A model generated the notes under the pieces. That model had not been told where the DNA came from. It did no database searches and worked only from the letters and a program-made list of their open reading frames with translations. From Alloascoidea africana (taxonomy: Eukaryota > Ascomycota > Alloascoideomycetes > Alloascoideales > Alloascoideaceae): a DNA stretch of 39,536 nt. The stretch lies in the NCBI GenBank assembly GCA_030581615.1, contig JAKTTT010000104.1, positions 1 to 39,536 on the forward strand, in the 5' to 3' direction. A program made the translations under genes and the position numbers. How positions within the stretch are numbered: the first letter of the stretch is position 1; every line of letters begins with the position of its first letter. Shown here piece by piece: positions 29,516 through 38,480 of the stretch.

Positions 29516-31012
29516 ATGAAGCTCAGTTTGTTGCGTGGGGTTGTGGCTTGTCTCGTGAGCACGGGGCTGACGGCTGCGCTTGTGCCGATACACATCAAGG
29601 GCAAACGGTTTATCAAGCCCGGGACCAAGTCAGACGAGGGTGGCGAGGTTTTCTTTGCAAAAGGGATTGATTACCAGATTGGCGGTTCTTCAGCATACGA
29701 TGAGGGCAAGGACGATGAGGATGTGTTATCCGATCGTGATACGTGTTTGCGAGATGCCTATGTCTTGAACCAGTTGGGTGCAAACGTTGTTCGTGTCTAC
29801 ACGGTAAACCCACAAGTGAACCATGATGAGTGTATGAGCATTTTCAACAATGCGGGAATCTACTTGATTCTGGACGTGAACGCCGGCAGTTACGGCAACT
29901 CGTTGAACCGACATGACCCGTCCTCGACCTATAACGAGGTTTACATGGAGCGAGTTTTCAAAGTGATCGAGGCGTTTAAAAAGTACCCGAATCTGTTGGG
30001 GTTTTTTGCGGGCAACGAGGTTATAAACGATAAGGAAAGTGCCCAGGTCTCACCGCCGTACGTGCGAGCGGTACAAAGAGACATGAAAAAGTACATTGCA
30101 AAGCACGCGGATCGCGCGATCCCCGTTGGGTACTCAGCCGCGGATGACACGACGTTACGCGAGGCTGGGTGGCAGTATTTAGAATGTGGGATTGACGGAG
30201 ATGAGGACGACTCGCGGTCCGATTTCTATGGCCTCAACAGTTACGAATGGTGCGGTGGCAGTACGGACAGTTATGAGAGCAGTGGATATCCTCAAGTACG
30301 GGAGGCGTTTGAGAAAACGTCGATCCCGCTCATCTTCTCCGAGTACGGGTGCAACAAACAGCGGCCACGAGGGTTCGAAGAGGTTAGTGAAGGGCTGTAT
30401 GCGGAGGGGCTCAACGACACTTTTTCCGGTGGGCTGATATACGAGTACTCGGAGGAGTCGAACAACTACGGGATTGTGGCGATCGGCGCCGAAAACAAGT
30501 CTGCGACTCTGAGTCCGGAGTTTGTGAATTTGCAGAAGCAGTACGCGGTTCTCGACGGCCAGTTGAAGCGGATTTCGGAGGATGATGTTGAGGAAATCGA
30601 GCCTCCAAAATGTGATCAAGGTGCGATTGAAAAAACGGATTCGGATTTTAACGCGGATTTGGAGTTGCCCGAGACGCCCGACAAGGTCCGAGACATGATT
30701 GAGAACGGCGTCGAGACGGAAAATGTGGGCGAGCTTGTGGATGTAGATGGCGGGAGCTCGGATTACAAGATCTACGATGCAAAGGGTTCGCAAATCGAGG
30801 ACACCAGTTTGGATTTTGATGAGGAGAATATGGTGAACAGTGTGGATGGCACAGCATCCAAGTCTGGTTCCTCAGCATCGTCTTCAGGTAAAAAGTCGGG
30901 TTCCTCTTCGTCGAGCACGGGCGGCGCGGTAGCGATGGGAATGGACATGGGCATGGGCATGGGCATGGGCATCGGATGGGGGTTACTCGCCGCGTTAATA
31001 TCGTTTTTGTAG
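29516..31012 (+). CDS. GH72 beta-1,3-glucanosyltransferase, GPI-anchored
   Basis: 498 residues of the Gas/Gel/Phr family that cuts and rejoins beta-1,3-glucan chains in the cell wall. The start is the ATG at 29516, giving a signal peptide (MKLSLLRGVVACLVSTGLTAA). The catalytic domain has the acid/base Glu168 in GFFAGNEVIN and nucleophile Glu276 in FSEYGCN, plus VGYSAAD and FSGGLIYEYSEE. After the catalytic domain there is no X8/CBM43 cysteine module, so it belongs to the subgroup of yeast Gas3 and Gas5. The Ser/Gly-rich tail with a GPI-type C-terminus (WGLLAALISFL) is preceded by an MGMDMGMGMGMGIG run from ATGGGC copies. Which Gas paralogue it matches cannot be decided by eye. Confidence 0.93.
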   Translation: MKLSLLRGVVACLVSTGLTAALVPIHIKGKRFIKPGTKSDEGGEVFFAKGIDYQIGGSSAYDEGKDDEDVLSDRDTCLRDAYVLNQLGANVVRVYTVNPQVNHDECMSIFNNAGIYLILDVNAGSYGNSLNRHDPSSTYNEVYMERVFKVIEAFKKYPNLLGFFAGNEVINDKESAQVSPPYVRAVQRDMKKYIAKHADRAIPVGYSAADDTTLREAGWQYLECGIDGDEDDSRSDFYGLNSYEWCGGSTDSYESSGYPQVREAFEKTSIPLIFSEYGCNKQRPRGFEEVSEGLYAEGLNDTFSGGLIYEYSEESNNYGIVAIGAENKSATLSPEFVNLQKQYAVLDGQLKRISEDDVEEIEPPKCDQGAIEKTDSDFNADLELPETPDKVRDMIENGVETENVGELVDVDGGSSDYKIYDAKGSQIEDTSLDFDEENMVNSVDGTASKSGSSASSSGKKSGSSSSSTGGAVAMGMDMGMGMGMGIGWGLLAALISFL

Positions 31013-32765
31013 AAGTAGTACAATAATTGAGGTGTATTTTTGATCCTATAGCTCCGAAACTGAGGATTTTACATGTTAGATCCAGATCTATGGGAAGGTC
31101 GGCTTGGAACAACCGAGGGCTTAGCAACCCCATGCACAAGAATTTTGTCCCTGTTTAAGTGAAGATGAGTTGATACCCGAGGTTCCCGTAAGCTAAACAA
31201 GTAGATGTATTAAAATAGAGATTGAAATTGAGATGGAGATGGAGATTTCGAGGTACTGTATGTTTCATTCTTTTCTATATTCCACAGTTTCTAAACTTTG
31301 CGAGGATTTTGTGAAAATGGAAATGATGGTAGCTCTAATAGGAGCTTTAATCGCTATTCTCATCAATTGAAAACAGACAACTATTTTAGCTTTTATTCTA
31401 GAATACACGAATCGGGGGGTTTTCTTTTTATATTCTTTCTATATATTTTGTAAGGCTTGTTGGAAATAAATCTGGCGTTTGGGATTTATTGATGCCGTTA
31501 TCGAGTATTCAGATGATGAAGCCAGGTGAGACATAGCAGTGGCAAGCCGTTTTAGTAAGTGCATTTTATTCCATCCCGCTGTCTATCTGTCAATCACAAC
31601 GTGGTGATTAGAAATGAGATAAGGATAAATTTTGCAATTTATTTTTTGGCAGTGAAGTTTAAATTTAGAGATTTGAAAGGACATATATCCTTACACACTG
31701 GACAAGTATGTTTGTTCGGATCCTAAGGGATGTCTTCTTGCGACAGTACACGTTTTTTTTCTTTCTTTCCCTCTAATGTTTGGTGTTCAAGGACACATGT
31801 GTCAAGCAGTACAAGTGTAATTAATAAAAAGACCGGACCAGTGGATCTATTTTCAAAAGGAAAAGGAAAAGGAAAACTCCTGGATTGTCCATACATTCAT
31901 CTCAAATTTGTTTCTTATATTTGAGATAACAGTGGAATTGTAAAGATTGGGACAAATGGGAATAGATTTGTGATGGTATCAGATACGCGAAACCAAAACA
32001 CCAATAATGAGAGCTTTTTGGTTTATCTATTTGAGAATCGAGCACACCCCCACCACACACACAATAAAATTACCCCCCATCAACCCAACTACTTTTTTTG
32101 CCCTCTTCCCGTTTCCAAATTACTAAAAGTTTCGTAATCAATGGTATCTAGTTCCAAAAATTTAACACTAGTTGATCTCACCACTTGTAAGCAAGCATAG
32201 CCACATACATCGAGATGCGGAAAAAAAACAAAAAAACAGAGTGTATGTGTATGTGTCATTCTACATACGGCAAACCCCATTTATCTCTAAACTCATAGGA
32301 ATGCTCATTCCTTTACCAATAAAACTATTTTATAATAGTAAAGAGTCAGTTGACATTTTCTGGATGGTCACACGCAACAGCTTGGGAAATCTCCGCGGAT
32401 CAATAATCCTACAAGGTCAAGGTTTTTGTGTTTTTTGTTTTGTGAACGGCTTCCGGCTCCGGCTCCGGCTCCGGCACCTGCGGCTTGTACCTTGTGCTTT
32501 TAGTTTAACTCGGACTTGTGCAAAGCGCAGTGCAGGAAGAAGAAAAAAAGACCCGGGTTTGGGGTGTGTGCGGCTGCAGATAGGAGACACAGACAGGTCC
32601 CGGGCGTTACGCCTTGCATGTTCCGGAACAGACTGGGAAGCGTCCCTGCATTAGCGGGATTGCGTTTCCGTATATCAAGTCATTTGTCATAATCTTACAT
32701 CTCTATCATCATATATATATGTGTAACGTACTATACATGTACAAGGAAAAGAAAGGATGGTGGTG
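31013..32765. other. Long intergenic region between convergent genes
   Basis: About 1.75 kb separating the 3' ends of the GH72 and STP-like genes, unusually long for convergent genes here. No gene is supportable; frames at 31730-31924 and 32172-32654 lack domains, and the latter has no ATG start. It holds GAGAT(T/G) repeats (about 31217-31250), AAAAGG copies (31855-31877), GGCTCC copies (32448-32475) and a short TATATATA tract near 32711. Confidence 0.5.
32448..32475. repeat. GGCTCC hexanucleotide microsatellite
   Basis: About four tandem GGCTCC/GGCTTCC copies in non-coding DNA. Confidence 0.85.
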
Positions 32766-34607
32766 CTAATGATAGCATGCCGGACACTCGCCGTTCTCAA
32801 TGTGTGTAGCAATCCAGGTATCTGCGTTCACAAACCATTTGTGGCAACCTTTACAAGTTCCGGAGATGGCGGCTCTGTCCTTTTTCTTGGTACCCGCGGG
32901 ATAATCAAAGTGTAGAGCTTTCAAATGGTTTTTGTAAGTGTCACAGCGGGAGAAAAAGCCGGTTGGGTGGCAATTATTGTTACCGCTGGATTCACTAGTG
33001 GATTCACAGGGGCTTTTAGCAGCACTTGGAGAAGGAGATTGTGTAGGTGTACTTGTAGTATCGGTATCTGGGGAATTTGCCCGAGTGACCTCAGCTGCTT
33101 TCCGACTAAAAGGACATTTGAAAGCGCCTTGGGAGCTTCCGAGTTCTTTCCAATGGGATTTTGCATGCCGAAACAGGTCGTTTGGTCGTGCAAATGCTCT
33201 TCCACAAAAGTCGCATGAGTGTGGTTTTTTCGAATTTGTACTATTGCTGGAGCTGGAGGTGATGCCTGGTTTTGTTTTCAATTTCAGGCTTAACCCATTT
33301 GTTGATGATGCTGATAGGAGTAATGGGGAGCCCGAGTTTGTGTTTCTTCTTCGTCGAGGGTGAGGGTGAGGCTGAGACTGAGACTGAGACTGAGACTGGG
33401 GCTGGGGCTGGGGCTGGGGCTGGGGCTGAGGTTGAGACGAAGAAGGATGTTGGGAGGGTGATTCGAGACTCTGTCTCTTGCGCTTTCTGGTCAGCGGCAG
33501 GGGCAGAGGTAGAGGCAGGGGAGAGCGGTTGTGTTGGATTGAGTCAGCAGGGGTTTGTAGCGACTCCGAGGCGGTTGGAGAGAGCTTGCCGGAGCCATCC
33601 GGGGAGGCGATGAGTGGGTGGATGACGGTGGACAGCGAGGGCAGCCGCTGTTTTTGCGAGTCCTGGGGAGGAGGAGAGGACGTGTGCGGGATGAGCGCGA
33701 AGGGCTGAGACTGGGGCTGAGACTGGGTCTGAGCTGTTGGAGCCGGTGCAGCCGGGGGAGGGTTGGCCACCAGCAGGTTGTGTGCGGGCGAAGCGGCGTG
33801 CTCTAGTTTGATGCCTGGGAAGGGTGGACTCTGTTGGGATGGGGGATGGATGAAGGTGGGCGAGGGAGAGGTGTGGTTCTGGCTGTGGTTCTGGTTCTGA
33901 GGCCTGGCGGGATGGTAGGCGACGGCCTGGTAGCCCATGAGCCTGTAAGGGTCTGAGGCCATGGGCATTGGCGTTAGGGGATACTGGACGAGGACATGTG
34001 TCTGGATGGGCGTGAGGCTGTTTTGGTTTTGGGTTTGGTTTTGGTTTTGGTTTTGGTTTTGGGTATCGCAGTTTGTTGTTTGTGTTTGTGCTTGTGCTTG
34101 TGCCTGTGTTTGTGCCTGTGTTTGTGTTTGGTTCTGGGTCTGATGCTGAGGCTGAGGCTGAGGCTGAGGCTGTGAAGCAAACATGGGAATGGGGACAGAC
34201 ATAGGCACGGACATGGGGGTCATCAGCGACGGGTTGTATGGGTGGGCGGCTAGAGCGGAAGTGGGTTGGAGCGAGTACAGGGCCGTTGAGGACGAGGCCG
34301 GCGGCGTGGTGGCGGTGGTGGACGGCTTGAGTGGGGTGGGAGGCATTCCCATTCCCAAGCCCATGGGCATGGGCATTGGCATGGGCTGGACATAGCTGTT
34401 GAGGTGGTTGAGGTTGAGGTTGAGGTTGAGGGCTGAGATCTTGGGGAGCGGGAGCCTGTGGGAGGACGAGGAGCTGGCCGTGCTGGCGGAGGCATGGCCA
34501 TGAGCAGCGTGCTGGTGCTGGTGCTGGTGCTGGGGGTGCGGCTCGTGGTGGTACGACAGCAGGTCTCTGTTGAACGAGGACGGGGCGGACTTGGACACTT
34601 CCATCAT
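32766..34607 (-). CDS. STP-type C2H2 transcription factor
   Basis: 613 residues, intronless, start MMEVSKSAPSSFNRDLLSY. Most of the protein is low-complexity: QHQHQHQH, LNLNLNLN, PMPMPMPMG, QNQNQNQ and QPQPQP/QSQSQS dipeptide runs encoded by 6-bp repeats. The extreme C-terminus holds the zinc-finger module: SCDFCGRAFARPNDLFRHAKSH, then FKCPF.., CHPTGFFSRCDTYKNHLKALH, then CKGCHKWFVNADTWIATHIENGEC. This matches the module of yeast Stp1/Stp2 (HCPFF..CHNSGGFSRRDTYKTHLKARH..), factors activated by the amino-acid sensor SPS to induce permease genes. Here the second finger carries about 50 extra Ser/Thr/Pro-rich residues between KCPF and CHPTG. I do not see the N-terminal cytoplasmic-retention motif. 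It may instead be an STP3/4-type paralogue. Confidence 0.8.
   Translation of the reverse strand: MMEVSKSAPSSFNRDLLSYHHEPHPQHQHQHQHAAHGHASASTASSSSSHRLPLPKISALNLNLNLNHLNSYVQPMPMPMPMGLGMGMPPTPLKPSTTATTPPASSSTALYSLQPTSALAAHPYNPSLMTPMSVPMSVPIPMFASQPQPQPQPQHQTQNQTQTQAQTQAQAQAQTQTTNCDTQNQNQNQNQTQNQNSLTPIQTHVLVQYPLTPMPMASDPYRLMGYQAVAYHPARPQNQNHSQNHTSPSPTFIHPPSQQSPPFPGIKLEHAASPAHNLLVANPPPAAPAPTAQTQSQPQSQPFALIPHTSSPPPQDSQKQRLPSLSTVIHPLIASPDGSGKLSPTASESLQTPADSIQHNRSPLPLPLPLPLTRKRKRQSLESPSQHPSSSQPQPQPQPQPQPQSQSQSQSQPHPHPRRRRNTNSGSPLLLSASSTNGLSLKLKTKPGITSSSSNSTNSKKPHSCDFCGRAFARPNDLFRHAKSHWKELGSSQGAFKCPFSRKAAEVTRANSPDTDTTSTPTQSPSPSAAKSPCESTSESSGNNNCHPTGFFSRCDTYKNHLKALHFDYPAGTKKKDRAAISGTCKGCHKWFVNADTWIATHIENGECPACYH
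33358..33433. repeat. Period-6 repeat tract inside the STP-like gene
   Basis: GAGACT and GGGGCT copies in tandem; on the coding strand they give alternating Gln-Ser and Gln-Pro. Similar tracts lie at 34021-34063 (TTTTGG, giving QN), 34074-34130, 34144-34172 (GCTGAG, giving QP) and 34405-34430 (GAGGTT, giving LN). Confidence 0.9.
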
Positions 34608-34768
34608 GGGGGATACACACTGGAGCAGCTGAGAGCAGAAGAAGAGTAAGAAGAAGAAGACAAAAAGAAGGAGAGAGCACCGGCGGTCGAGGACCCCAGT
34701 CTGCGGGAAAGGGTCTGCTTATAAAGGAGCAAGCGGCACGCACGCAAGGCTGGCCGGCACCCGAGCAG

Positions 34769-34830
34769 CCCGGCCTGCCCGGCCTGCCCGGCCTGCCTGC
34801 GAATAGCCCGCGTAGCCCGCGTGGCCCGCG
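34769..34830. repeat. Two adjacent 9-bp tandem arrays
   Basis: Three copies of GGCCTGCCC are followed, after a short break, by three copies of AGCCCGCGT-like units, in the G+C-rich block upstream of the STP-like gene. Confidence 0.8.
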
Positions 34831-34897
34831 AACGGCTATATCGGCTCGCGTGCCCGCGACTCGCCAGCGACTCGCCCGCGACCCGCACGGGCCCTCG

Positions 34898-34923
34898 CAC
34901 GTGACCCGGGTGGCCGGCACGTG
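34898..34923. promoter_or_regulatory. Close pair of CACGTG E-boxes
   Basis: CACGTG at 34898-34903 and 34918-34923, exactly 20 bp apart (two helical turns), upstream of the STP-like gene. Candidate bHLH factor sites; inference only. Confidence 0.4.
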
Positions 34924-35973
34924 GCTCGCCTGTCCAGCCAGGCCCGCTGCAGCGCAGCACGGGGATCAAGGCTGATCAGGACAAGGCCGCAAATCCAAGC
35001 AGGGTGTCAGAACTGAGCTGGGCCATCTCCGTCTCCATCTCCATCGCTCTGCTCAGGGCCGGCCCTCTGAGATATCCTCCAGAGACGATTCTCGCTCGGC
35101 GTCTTCATTGCACTTGCCCGCCTGCCCTACTCCAACCCTGCGATGCTCCACCCTGCCCTATTCCACCGTTCCATCCCTTCCGCTCGTTCCAGCTGCCGTC
35201 TGCCGTCTGCCGTCTGCCGCCCCCCGGACACGTTCACCTCCTCAGCCTTGCCGAGATTACGTCAACAGCCAAGACCACAACCTGAATCAAATCCACAAAA
35301 GCCCAAGCCCTGGGCTTTCTGAGATAAGGGGATCGAATTAAATACAGACCCGCTGGGGAATCTATCGCGCCCGTAAAGATTCAAAAATCATAGATAATTA
35401 TGGAATATATAATCCGCCCAGCCTTAGCCTTACTCAGCCTTATTCACCACCAACAAAAAAAATTATCATCTCGTTTCATATCTATCTACTAACTGCCTGT
35501 GTCTGCCCAACAAAGCTCTCCAGATACGGCTAAAGCCACACACAACACTTGTCTACCATTCTTCACTTGCTCCCAAGCACCACTTTTCTCATAAACATAA
35601 CCTCCCGCTAAATTGTTTACACTAAACTAAACATACCGTAGCCTAACCCACAGTGGTTCATAGCAATCCAACGCGCTTTAAGATAGCCCTGTTTGTCTAG
35701 TTATTTTGTCACACAAACCCCCACCATAATTCAATAATCCCGCTCGCCCCAGATTTACAGACCTAATGGAGTTTATGATTTATGAGCAAGTGTCCAAGTC
35801 TAAGCCTCCACCCTTCATCTCAAAATCCATCCTTGTAACTATCAAACATGTGTAATACATATACCGCATGTGTATATACAGGCACGCTCAACACCCAAAC
35901 CTCTCCTCTCCTCTCCTTCCCTTCCACAACAATCATCACACTCACACATCAACCACGAATCCTAATCTCTTAC

Positions 35974-37266
35974 ATGGATTTCAAAACGGAACCAAACGAT
36001 CCAGGACTGGACAAACATGATACCCCGAATTCAAACACATCTTATCCCGATATCTGTCCAGATAAGCAAAATCATCAACTGCAAACCTTGAAACCAAAGC
36101 AAAGGCAACATGATTACAAGTACGCATATATATACACCCAATATTTGCTTATCTATTTTCTAACTTTTTTCTTTTTTATCATTTTTTGTTAGAAAAATAT
36201 ACAAGAGATTGATGACAAGGTTTAACGACGTTTATGCCATTTCAGATGCCTTGTATAGAGAAGAGCAAAAAGCTCGTAGAAAAATAGCAATGCTATCTCG
36301 TCGCAACAGGTACGTATCAACTGTCTGTTTTCTCTAATTATTTGATTTTGATTTTTTTCATCCACTAATATCGACTTGTGATGAAGCCAACTACTTGATC
36401 TACTACTCGATCTCGACGGAAGGAAAGATTTTACTGGTCTTCAAACTTTTCTCGATTCAAATAAAATTAACATTGATCCTCTGCCTACCCCAAATCCATC
36501 AACAACCCCATCTCCTCACCTTCACGCTTTATCTGAACATCACACAGAACCCCGGTTAAATTCTCATTCTCATTCCCATTCTCATTTCGAAATCACAACA
36601 GATGCAGGACCCGAAACCGAACCTGAAACTGAAGTAGAAGTGGAAGCAGAAGCAAAAGCAGAAGTAGAAGCAGAAGCAAAAGTGGATGTGGATGTGGAAG
36701 CTCAATCAGAATCAGAACAGACAAGACTACAAACAACTGAACAAACCTCCAACTCCATGTCAAATGTGATTCCTCCATCACAACCTCCAAACTCGTTATC
36801 CCTTGTGAGGTCAGCCATAGAAGAATGGGACTTTACAACCGTTAGACCTGGAATCCATCACGCTCTACAAATCTACGAACAATTACCTGCTGATCCTCTA
36901 GACGACGAGGCAATCTCTTCCGAAACAAACCCTCAAGCAACTTTACCCTGGTTGCGAAGACATCATACCGCTGTATTTTCAGAAGGCGGCGACGATGTAA
37001 AGTCCAAAGATAAGCCAACCGGCGCAAACTCGGGATCTAATCTCGGGGCAGGCTCCCTCGGAACGGGTGCAAGCGGCATGGCATCGGGTTTTGGAATTGG
37101 CGGTGCAAATGAAGGAGATTTGAAAACTCCTACGGGGAAGGCAAAAAGGGGGAAAAGAGATAGTGGAGTGGGTGCTTCCAAAAAACGCAAAGCAACGGCA
37201 AATAATGATGGCACAGGTGCAAATTCAAGTCTCCTAATGGCGGTGAAAAAGGCTAAAAAACATTGA
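35974..37266 (+). CDS. IEC3: INO80 complex subunit, Iec3 family
   Basis: Three exons, 35974-36119, 36193-36309 and 36387-37266, encode 380 residues. Introns are 73 bp (GTACGC, TTCTAAC) and 77 bp (GTACGT, CACTAAT). The spliced core YKKIYKRLMTRFNDVYAISDALYREEQKARRKIAMLSRRNSQLLDLLLDLDG matches the Iec3 domain, first described in the fission-yeast INO80 remodeller: basic coiled segment, then an LLDLLLDL helix. A later segment SAIEEWDFTTVRPGIHHALQIYEQLP looks structured. Between them is an acidic stretch of EA/EV dipeptides from GAAGCA-like copies and an SHSHSHSH run. The tail is Gly-rich and then basic (SKKRKATAN, KKAKKH), suggesting nuclear location. The ATG at 35974 is chosen as closest to the conserved part; an in-frame ATG at 35848 is less likely. 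Confidence 0.85.
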
Positions 37267-38480
37267 TTTTGTAATCCCTTATCCTTATCAATGTATCTAT
37301 TTTTTTTTGTGTACACTATTATACCCATAATGTATATCCTGTTATGTTATCAAACCAAAAAAAAAAAAAAGAGGAGGTATTGCGTAAATGCTTTTAGTCT
37401 GGGAGTAGTACACCGTTCAATTCCATGATGTCGGTGTATATTGAACTTATACTTGGAAGTTCTTCATTTACTGAACTGTTCTTGATAGCTTTGGAATACA
37501 GTGCTCTGAAGGTATATCAACAGTAGTCAAAAATATAAAACTTAAGTTGAAATCAAAGCTCAGAATTTCGTATGTATATTGTAACAGAATGTAGATTTCA
37601 ATCAAAAGGTATATGATATATGAACTAAAAGATTTTCCAAAACGCTATTGTTATCCCCATGTTCATTATATAAAAACTTCATACAATTGAATTCTCTTGT
37701 ATGCCTAACTATATGAGCTCATAAATATACCATTTTTGATTACAACAATAGATGGAATCCAAATACAAACCTGGAGGGATACATAAGCCTTTAGGAAACC
37801 AATTGTCATTTATCAATCAATTATTCACAACCTATAATGTTTTCGAATCATGGCCGTCACTATTCATGTCCGTCCCGAAGGGGCTCAACAAACCCGGAAA
37901 AATGGACAAACTACACAGTCCAGAAACAGAACTCTCCCGGTGTAATCGAGCAAAAAGTCCTCAGTCGTGGATCTGCTTCCGAGTCCAATCTGGTTCGGTT
38001 GTCAAGGGAACCAACGGATTGCTTAATGGGAGCTATATAAAATCCCATGCCATCCGAAATGAAGCCAGAGTGGGACACCTTGAGAATGCCAAAGATTCTT
38101 AGACCTTCCAGGTGGACGATGAAAATTCATCCCTTGATAGGAATAAGGGGTTGATCCACGATTGTGTCCTCCTTATTCGATTGTGGTAGGTGAATGCTGT
38201 TGTTGGACTTTTGAGTTTGAACATTTTTATGTGTTAAGGTGTATCAACTGCTTCGCAAGTACTGGAGGACAAGTATGGATGATAATAAGATATGTTTGAT
38301 GATATAAAGGGTTGCGAATAATCCGCTGAATGATGTTTCGTACCTGTGAGCTTTGGAATTCCTCCAGTTTGTATGTGCATGCGTAAGTACAGCATCTAGC
38401 AAACTTTATTCATTTGGTTCACAATAGTCATCCCATCTATGTCATGCATTTACGTTATCTTCATCTCTTCAATTGCGGGA
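37267..38480. other. Gene-poor region before the right terminal repeat
   Basis: Apart from a doubtful 116-codon frame (37752-38102), nothing coding is seen. The sequence is AT-rich with the IEC3 3' flank at its left, including an A-run near 37358-37371. A GTTCAATTCC string at about 37416 looks like a tRNA B-box but lacks a T-stem. Confidence 0.5.
37752..38102 (+). CDS. Doubtful hypothetical open frame
   Basis: An ATG-started frame of 116 codons (MESKYKPGGIHKPLGNQ..) with no recognised domain, signal or membrane segment. Two other frames over the same bases are also open for some distance, so the openness may reflect base composition. It lies next to the terminal repeat and could be a decayed gene. 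I report it mainly because it begins with an ATG and spans otherwise empty DNA. Confidence 0.2.
   Translation: MESKYKPGGIHKPLGNQLSFINQLFTTYNVFESWPSLFMSVPKGLNKPGKMDKLHSPETELSRCNRAKSPQSWICFRVQSGSVVKGTNGLLNGSYIKSHAIRNEARVGHLENAKDS

Larger units (their letters stand above)
34608..35973. other. Divergent STP-like/IEC3 intergenic region
   Basis: About 1.37 kb containing both promoters. 34740-34930 is a G+C-rich block with two adjacent 9-bp-period arrays (GGCCTGCCC at about 34769-34799, AGCCCGCGT at about 34804-34830) and two CACGTG E-boxes (34898-34903 and 34918-34923). A GCCGTCT array (period 7) lies at about 35194-35219. The rest, toward IEC3, is AT-rich without features. An overlapping open frame on the minus strand through this block is treated as spurious. 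Confidence 0.5.

Noticed and set aside
32172-32654. 160-codon frame in the GH72-STP spacer
   Set aside because: It has no ATG start, its RLRLRLRHLRL run comes from the GGCTCC microsatellite, and no domain is recognisable.
33544-34920. 458-codon open frame overlapping the STP-like gene
   Set aside because: It reads the same 6-bp repeats in another frame (KPKP, TNTG runs) and has no domain; the other frame ends in a conserved zinc-finger module.
37400-37440. tRNA-like GTTCAATTCC string
   Set aside because: The bases on either side cannot form a T-stem and no A-box or acceptor stem is present.
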